A DNA stretch of 12,838 bases from an uncultured Eubacteriales bacterium (GTDB taxonomy: Bacteria; Bacillota_A; Clostridia; Christensenellales; Aristaeellaceae): contig CACYNZ010000076.1 in assembly GCA_902775835.1 (NCBI GenBank), positions 1 through 12,838 on the forward strand. The letters run 5' to 3'. Under the pieces are notes generated by a model. That model searched no databases. It was not told the DNA's origin and was given only the letters and a program-made list of their open reading frames with translations. Below, one piece after another: positions 8,747 through 12,838 of the stretch; position 1 is the first letter of the stretch; every line of letters starts with the position of its first letter. The position numbers were made by a program, and so were the translations under genes.

Positions 8747-9562
8747 CTGAAACGCTTTGCCGGTATTCTTGTTTCCCTGGTCCTGCTTTTCTCCCATGCC
8801 CTGGCCGGCGATGTGCTCACCCTGAGTCCTCTGGATGCCGGGTATGTGGAAATGCGGGAAAACTATCTCTGTCTCACTGCCGAGTTCGGAGAGCCCTGCG
8901 ACATACAGATTGTGGTCTCCGCGCCGGACGGTCAGATGGTATATGCCCGGAATTACGGGACATGTACCTCTCCCTTTGTCTCAGAGAACATCTATCTGCG
9001 TCTTTCCGGCGCCTCAGCAGACTATCTTGTCAGCCTGCAGGCAGGGGACAGGGAAACCCAGTATCAGATCCACCGCGTGCAGCCCATGCTGTATGACAAT
9101 ACCGCCTGTTCCGGCGGACTCCGTCTGAGAAGCATCAGCGGCGCGGACAGCTGGCTGACCGCCACGATTCTGGATCTGAACGCGCTTCCTGTCACCGTAC
9201 CCCTGTATGCCGGAAACGCATACCAGCTGGGTACCGTCACCTATTACCGTACAGGATCCGTGCTCATGGCGCAGATTGACACCCGGCCGGATGCGGAGGC
9301 CATCGTCACGTCCGGCACCATGGCCGTGGCTCTGACAGACGTGGACGCAGGTCTTCTTGGATCGAACCTGTTCCACGGTCCCGTTTCCTCCTTCAATTCC
9401 GGAGTGGATACGGGGGATGCTCCCTATGCTGCGGTGCTTCTGACGCTGTCGGTTTCCTTTAATCCGGAAACGGTGAGCACAGCGCCCATCTCCGAGCTCC
9501 CCGGACAGGGGCAGCTCTGGCAGCTGATGCAGCAGTTCACGGATTCGGAAAGCAATGGTTAA
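8747..9562 (+). CDS. Secreted protein of unknown function, apparent CTG start
   Basis: A 271-residue protein I do not recognise. Reading from CTG at 8747 gives MKRFAGILVSLVLLFSHALA, a textbook signal peptide with likely cleavage after residue 20 (ALA|GD). AGGAGG (8732-8737) lies 9 nt upstream and fits this start. No ATG, GTG or TTG lies between the in-frame stop at 8738 and the CTG, and the first such codon after it (GTG 8813) would remove the signal. The mature part is rich in beta-type segments, Tyr, Thr and Ser, with four Cys residues in its first half (LCLTAEFGEPC, YGTC, TACSGG) that could form disulfides outside the cell. There is no other membrane segment. It starts 43 bp after leuS with no terminator between, so it may be co-transcribed and T-box controlled. 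A terminator follows it. Confidence 0.8.
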   Translation: MKRFAGILVSLVLLFSHALAGDVLTLSPLDAGYVEMRENYLCLTAEFGEPCDIQIVVSAPDGQMVYARNYGTCTSPFVSENIYLRLSGASADYLVSLQAGDRETQYQIHRVQPMLYDNTACSGGLRLRSISGADSWLTATILDLNALPVTVPLYAGNAYQLGTVTYYRTGSVLMAQIDTRPDAEAIVTSGTMAVALTDVDAGLLGSNLFHGPVSSFNSGVDTGDAPYAAVLLTLSVSFNPETVSTAPISELPGQGQLWQLMQQFTDSESNG

Positions 9563-9577
9563 GTTTTTCCTTCGTTG

Positions 9578-9607
9578 GGGCTGTGAAAAAAACTTCACAG
9601 CCCTTTT
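9578..9607 (+). terminator. Rho-independent terminator after the secreted-protein gene
   Basis: A perfect 10-bp stem GGGCTGTGAA/TTCACAGCCC (9578-9587 with 9594-9603), a six-base A-rich loop and TTTT follow the stop codon by 15 bp. On the minus strand the hairpin is not followed by a T run, so it serves mainly the plus strand. Confidence 0.9.
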
Positions 9608-9620
9608 GATTTCGGTGTTT

Positions 9621-10172
9621 TCAGGGATGCAGCGTGATACCGGCAAGAACGGAATTGATGCCGTGGGTACCTGCGTTTCCGTTTCCGTACATTTCTATCT
9701 TGAGATCGGTAACGCCGGTGATATCCACGACAATTTCGTACGGCTTTGTCATGCTTCCGATCCCGTCCTCCGCATACAGGAGATGTCCGTCCCCGTAGAT
9801 CCGGAAAGAACCCTCATGCCTGGATCCCCGGTCCCGCCGGCGGACCATCACGGTGGCTGTCAGGGTCCTGTACGCTCCGCCGATATCCCAGATATCAAAG
9901 CAGTCCAGGTTATAGTTTGCAGCATCCCCGGGGGACATATACCCGCGCAGGGCAGAGGCATAACGGTTGCCCAGGGTATCCTCAATCCCGTTCAGCTCCA
10001 TGGTAACTGCTCCCTCATAATATGGTTCCAGTGTCAGCAGGTCCACAGTGCCGCCAGAGAATACCCCCGCCTCTGCCCTTTCCATGCTTTCCAGAAGACA
10101 GGCAGCAGACAGGACAAGCGCCGCTACGCGCATCATGACTTTTTTCACCGGGCTGGCCATTCCGTTTTTCAT
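9621..10172 (-). CDS. Secreted NPCBM-like carbohydrate-binding protein
   Basis: A 183-residue exported protein. The N-terminus has Lys/Arg residues followed by MRVAALVLSAACLLESM, with possible cleavage after AEA near residue 35. A Cys at 25 (SAAC) gives only a weak lipobox, so secretion is favoured over lipidation. The remainder resembles an NPCBM/NEW2 domain, a beta-sandwich usually attached to glycoside hydrolases: YNLDCFDIWDIGGAYRTLTATVMV, FRIYGDGHLLYAEDGIG and VDITGVTDLKIEMYGNG are its typical blocks. Here the domain stands alone without an enzyme. The ATG at 10172 is set by GGAGG 8 nt upstream. It converges on the secreted-protein gene at 8747-9562, whose terminator lies between them. 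Binding to a cell-surface or host glycan is inferred from the family only. Confidence 0.82.
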   Translation of the reverse strand: MKNGMASPVKKVMMRVAALVLSAACLLESMERAEAGVFSGGTVDLLTLEPYYEGAVTMELNGIEDTLGNRYASALRGYMSPGDAANYNLDCFDIWDIGGAYRTLTATVMVRRRDRGSRHEGSFRIYGDGHLLYAEDGIGSMTKPYEIVVDITGVTDLKIEMYGNGNAGTHGINSVLAGITLHP

Positions 10173-10666
10173 TCTTCTTTCCTCCGTTTTCTGTTTCTGC
10201 CGGTTTTTGCCGGCAATATTACAGACAATCGGAATACGTCTTTGGTTCCCTCCGGAATTGACTTTTTTACGGGATTGCTATACATTTTTTCCCATCAGCT
10301 GCACTCAGGGCAGAGAATGGATATACCATGCCATACCACGCCCGGGGCAGTGACCGCGCTGTCGCGGTCCAAACCACCAGGAGGAAGACTGTGCCGTCAT
10401 TCGGCTGGATGAGCAAGCAGGGGACCGCACTGGATTTTCCGCTCACCGACAACGATTTCCGTGGGCCAGATTTCCATGTGCCCGGCTGTTTTCCGGCCAG
10501 TTCCTCCGTCACTTTGCGAACCCGAATCCGGCGGCAGCGGGTGTCCCGTGCACAATGATGACTTCCGGGCTGCTGCCTTCCATACAGCTGCCGCGGAAAA
10601 ACGGCAGGAAAAACCATGCGGTCCGCATCTTATGCAGGAATGCGGATACGGGAAAGAGTGAATACC
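10173..10666. other. 494-bp intergenic region without a convincing large gene
   Basis: The region separates a minus-strand gene from the plus-strand Nudix gene. It holds a hairpin in the leader of the minus-strand gene (TGCCGG/CCGGCA, 10198-10203 with 10210-10215), a 7-bp hairpin GACCGCG/CGCGGTC (10352-10369) with no T run, a possible short gene at 10391-10558, and a 7-bp hairpin TCCGCAT/ATGCGGA (10622-10646) just before the Nudix start. TTGACT (10258) and TATACA (10279) are only 15 bp apart, so this is a poor promoter. Longer frames on both strands show no family features. Confidence 0.5.
10391..10558 (+). CDS. Possible small ORF, 55 residues, unknown
   Basis: GTG at 10391 has AGGAGG (10379-10384) 6 nt upstream, an ideal ribosome binding site, and the frame runs 55 codons to TGA. 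The product is hydrophilic with an Arg-rich end (LRTRIRRQRVSRAQ) and has no recognised domain, signal or membrane segment. A 7-bp hairpin lies just before the site. The site could equally be chance or a remnant of a decayed gene. Confidence 0.25.
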   Translation: MPSFGWMSKQGTALDFPLTDNDFRGPDFHVPGCFPASSSVTLRTRIRRQRVSRAQ

Positions 10667-11122
10667 ATGACAGGTTATATGGCAGAAATGCGCAGGCTGC
10701 TCGGCCACCGCACCATTATCCAGTGCGCGGCCAGCATTCTCTGTATAGACGGGGAAGGACGTCTTCTTCTGGGCAGGCGTTCCGATAATCATTTCTGGGG
10801 ATATTCCGGCGGTTCCCTGGAAATCGATGAAAAGGTCGAGGATTGTGCCCGGCGCGAACTTCTGGAGGAAATGGGGCTGACCGCCGGAGACCTGGAACTG
10901 TTCTGCATCAGCTCAGGTCCGGAAACCCATTACATATACCCGAACGGGGATGAAGTCTCCAATATTGAGATCATCTATCTCTGCCGCAGTTTTCAGGGAA
11001 CACCCTCGTGTGCGGACGGAGAAATGGAAGAGCTTCGTTTCTTCCGGCCGGAAGAAGTCTCGCTTGACATGATTTCACCGCCCATCCGGCCAGTGGTGGC
11101 AAAATATCTGGGCATTGGCTGA
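10667..11122 (+). CDS. Nudix hydrolase
   Basis: A 151-residue cytoplasmic pyrophosphohydrolase that would cleave a nucleoside diphosphate linked to another group. The Nudix box is complete: G49, E55, R63-E64-L65, E67-E68, G70-L71 within GGSLEIDEKVEDCARRELLEEMGL-type sequence, and it coordinates the catalytic Mg2+. The preceding LLLGRRSDNHFWGYSGG and the trailing EMEELRFFRPEEV are normal for the family. The substrate cannot be read from the sequence. The ATG at 10667 has only a weak purine-rich site (GGGAAAGAG); a longer frame to 10616 is possible but adds atypical residues and crosses a hairpin. It is monocistronic, closed by its own terminator. Confidence 0.92.
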   Translation: MTGYMAEMRRLLGHRTIIQCAASILCIDGEGRLLLGRRSDNHFWGYSGGSLEIDEKVEDCARRELLEEMGLTAGDLELFCISSGPETHYIYPNGDEVSNIEIIYLCRSFQGTPSCADGEMEELRFFRPEEVSLDMISPPIRPVVAKYLGIG

Positions 11123-11142
11123 AACAGTCTCATGATCCGTTC

Positions 11143-11166
11143 AAAACCGCATCTGCGGTTTTTTTT
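11143..11166 (+). terminator. Rho-independent terminator of the Nudix gene
   Basis: AAAACCGC (11143-11150) pairs with GCGGTTTT (11155-11162) around ATCT, and the T run continues to 11166. It lies 20 bp after the stop codon. The A-rich 5' side gives it a partly bidirectional character, but no gene ends here on the minus strand. Confidence 0.9.
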
Positions 11167-11259
11167 ACACATGGAAACTTTTTCTGAAAACCGCCGTCTA
11201 TACATTTGCAGACAGCAGAGCAGACCCGCCCTGAAAAAACGTCAGAAGGAGCATCCAGT

Positions 11260-12210
11260 ATGAATAGATTCAGCCGCAGTCCATCCGCCTATACATGGAG
11301 CCGTGACATCATCATGGACTATCTTCAAAGCATCATCATGACCCACGCCCTGATCGAAGGATTGAACACACAGCTCGGCATTCTGAATCAGAAAAAGTGC
11401 TCGCTGGGGAAACCTTCAGAACCTGTCTGTCCGGCTTCAGCTTCCGTGACAGCACGCTGGGCAAAAAACGGAGCCATACTGTGCTTCCTTCCCGGCCTGC
11501 TGTCCGCCTGTGCCTCGCAAACCGGCCCCGACAGCACTTTTCAAAGCTGGCTCACAGAAATCATTGCATATATTGTCATTGGCGTTATCGTCGGCGGTTT
11601 TTTCGGATCCATTAAATCAGACATGATCAAAAACCGCATAAACCGGAAATACCAGAACCAGTGCCGTGTCTACCAGCAGGACCTGTCCGTCTCGCTTCAG
11701 GCGCAGTCCCTGCTTGACCAGCATATCCTTGACATAACACAGCGTCTTGAACAGGCAAGGCAAACCCTGAATACGCTCCTGAGCGCGGATATCATTTATC
11801 CTTCCTACCGTGAACCCTGGCATATCTACATCATCTGGGAGCATATGGACCGCCGCCCCGACCTGAGCTATCTGCAGGCTGAAGATCTGAGCATGGAAGA
11901 CCGCCGCGTGCATCAAATCATTTCCGCCCTTGAAGCCATACGCCAGTCCATTGGTCAGCTGGCCGCCTACATGGAACCACTGCGGCTTGCCGTCTATCAG
12001 GTTTCGGATGAGGTCAATCGCATGAATCAGTCGTTATCCGGCCAGATTTCCGATCTGAACAGGACCTTTCAGCACATGAATATTCCCGCAGCCAGCTCTG
12101 ATCCCAATGCTGTCCTTCAGGAAATGAACCGCACGCTTTCTTCCATTCAGTACAACCAGTACCAGGCTCTGGTAAACGAGGATCTGCGCCGCTACGGTCT
12201 GATCCGCTGA
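11260..12210 (+). CDS. Membrane protein of unknown function with two TM segments and coiled coils
   Basis: A 316-residue protein I cannot assign. A hydrophilic N-terminal part (1-66) is followed by two membrane segments at about 71-86 (GAILCFLPGLLSACA) and 98-118 (WLTEIIAYIVIGVIVGGFFGS), then a long soluble C-terminal part. Heptad-like helices run about 121-175 and 214-272, rich in Gln, Leu and Glu, separated by IIYPSYREPWHIYIIWEHMDRR (about 178-199; an aromatic block). Helices in this order suggest an oligomeric, membrane-anchored scaffold or sensor, which is inference. The ATG at 11260 has AGAAGGAG 8 nt upstream; an open extension to 11206 lacks a site. It is monocistronic, between two terminators. 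No signal peptide or catalytic motif is visible. Confidence 0.85.
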   Translation: MNRFSRSPSAYTWSRDIIMDYLQSIIMTHALIEGLNTQLGILNQKKCSLGKPSEPVCPASASVTARWAKNGAILCFLPGLLSACASQTGPDSTFQSWLTEIIAYIVIGVIVGGFFGSIKSDMIKNRINRKYQNQCRVYQQDLSVSLQAQSLLDQHILDITQRLEQARQTLNTLLSADIIYPSYREPWHIYIIWEHMDRRPDLSYLQAEDLSMEDRRVHQIISALEAIRQSIGQLAAYMEPLRLAVYQVSDEVNRMNQSLSGQISDLNRTFQHMNIPAASSDPNAVLQEMNRTLSSIQYNQYQALVNEDLRRYGLIR

Positions 12211-12218
12211 TCCCGAAG

Positions 12219-12263
12219 AAAAAAACGGCTGTCCCGCCAGCGCGGGGCAGCCGATTTCTTTTC
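12219..12263. terminator. Bidirectional rho-independent terminator between convergent genes
   Basis: A 12-bp stem with one G-T pair (12226-12237 with 12242-12253, CGGCTGTCCCGC) closes a CAGC loop. On the plus strand ATTTCTTTTC follows; on the minus strand seven T residues (12219-12225) follow. It serves the membrane-protein gene and the minus-strand phosphorylase gene, which converge here. Confidence 0.92.
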
Positions 12264-12283
12264 TCTGATTGTTTTCTGATATC

Positions 12284-12838
12284 TTACATGTGCACGACGA
12301 TTCTGGAACCGTCCTTCAGCACTGCATCCGGGATTACGCCGCCGACTTCATGTCCATCCACCACCACGGTGCCTTCACAGGCCTGATGATGCGCGGAATT
12401 GTCCACTTCAATAAACAGCCGCTTTCCGCGGAACACCTTTTCCATGCGCATTCCATCCCACGTGGACGGAATGGCAGGGGAGATCCGCAGTCCTTCCGGC
12501 GTGGGACGCAGGCCCAGAATGCCTTCCACGCAGCCCACCATGACGGTGGAAGCAGTACCGGTGAGCCAGTGCACATGCGCACGGCCGGGCTGAGGGCTCT
12601 CGTGGCCTTCAATGAACTGGGAGTGCACATAGGGCTCCACTTCACGGATTTCCGCCCGGTCATTATAGGCAGCAGGGCAGCTTTCACGGAAATAGGTAAA
12701 CGCCCGGTCGCCGTGTCCGGCCAGGGACTCGGCCAGAATGATCCAGCCCTGGGCCTGGCAGAAAATGCCGCCGTTTTCCTTGGTGGTGGGGTTGAACAGG
12801 ATCATGGCTGCGCCGGGGAAGGCATGCTTGCGGTAGCA
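12284..12838 (-). CDS. GH94 glycoside phosphorylase (cellobiose phosphorylase-like), C-terminal 184 residues
   Basis: C-terminal part of a glycosyl hydrolase family 94 phosphorylase; the gene continues past the right edge. GH94 enzymes cleave beta-linked disaccharides with phosphate to a sugar 1-phosphate plus a free sugar, in the cytoplasm, saving ATP. The visible frame opens CYRKHAFPGAAMILFNP and shows KENGGIF, AESLAGHGDRAFTYFR, EIREVEPYVHSQFIEG, HVHWLTGTAS and LGLRPTPEGLRISPAIPS, the ordered C-terminal landmarks of the family. The catalytic Asp lies upstream, outside the window, so it cannot be checked. The substrate may be cellobiose, a longer cello-oligosaccharide, laminaribiose or chitobiose. 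An apparent ATG at 12805 is internal, because coding continues upstream in frame. The shared terminator at 12219-12263 follows it. Confidence 0.93.
   Translation of the reverse strand, partial: CYRKHAFPGAAMILFNPTTKENGGIFCQAQGWIILAESLAGHGDRAFTYFRESCPAAYNDRAEIREVEPYVHSQFIEGHESPQPGRAHVHWLTGTASTVMVGCVEGILGLRPTPEGLRISPAIPSTWDGMRMEKVFRGKRLFIEVDNSAHHQACEGTVVVDGHEVGGVIPDAVLKDGSRIVVHM

Noticed and set aside
9014..9646. 210-codon minus-strand frame overlapping two secreted-protein genes
   Set aside because: It crosses the terminator at 9578-9607 and is antisense to the signal-peptide-bearing gene.
10267..10792. Two minus-strand frames (116 and 131 codons) before and across the Nudix gene
   Set aside because: One is antisense to the Nudix start; neither has family features or a ribosome binding site.

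Overview
The window looks like a chromosomal segment of a fairly GC-rich Bacillota (Clostridia-type) anaerobe. The evidence is a T-box leader in front of leuS, GGAGG-type ribosome binding sites, intrinsic terminators, a DRE-TIM (Re-type) citrate synthase gene and a GH94 disaccharide phosphorylase. A gut or rumen origin is plausible but is inference.

Layout, left to right. (1) 1-1270, minus: the 5' part of a group II intron with its reverse transcriptase (YADD) gene, running off the left edge. Its 5' end (GTGTG) sits just after the rho-independent terminator of the next gene, the usual target of IIC-type introns. (2) 1315-4489, minus: a tight three-gene operon, probable (Re)-citrate synthase -> GntR/FCD regulator -> NAD(P)-isocitrate dehydrogenase family enzyme, with a clear sigma-A-like promoter (TTTACA-17-TATACT). 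No aconitase is present. The likely job is 2-oxoglutarate/glutamate supply by a partial oxidative TCA branch; a homocitrate-type pathway is the main alternative. (3) 4876-5715, minus: an aldo/keto-reductase-like TIM-barrel protein without the usual catalytic residues, bracketed by an imperfect 54-bp direct repeat. (4) 6007-8703, plus: promoter, T-box leader with mutually exclusive antiterminator and terminator, and leuS. (5) 8747-9562, plus: a secreted protein of unknown function that seems to start at CTG, with no terminator separating it from leuS. (6) 9621-10172, minus: a small secreted NPCBM-like carbohydrate-binding protein, convergent with the previous gene. (7) 10173-10666: a region with no convincing large gene. 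(8) 10667-11122, plus: a Nudix hydrolase. (9) 11260-12210, plus: an unknown two-TM, coiled-coil membrane protein. (10) 12284-12838, minus: the C-terminal part of a GH94 phosphorylase, cut by the right edge.

The best-supported regulatory element is the leuS T-box. The least explained items are the 54-bp repeat pair, the CTG-start secreted gene behind leuS, and the 316-residue membrane protein. I did not find a convincing new defence or mobile system beyond the intron.
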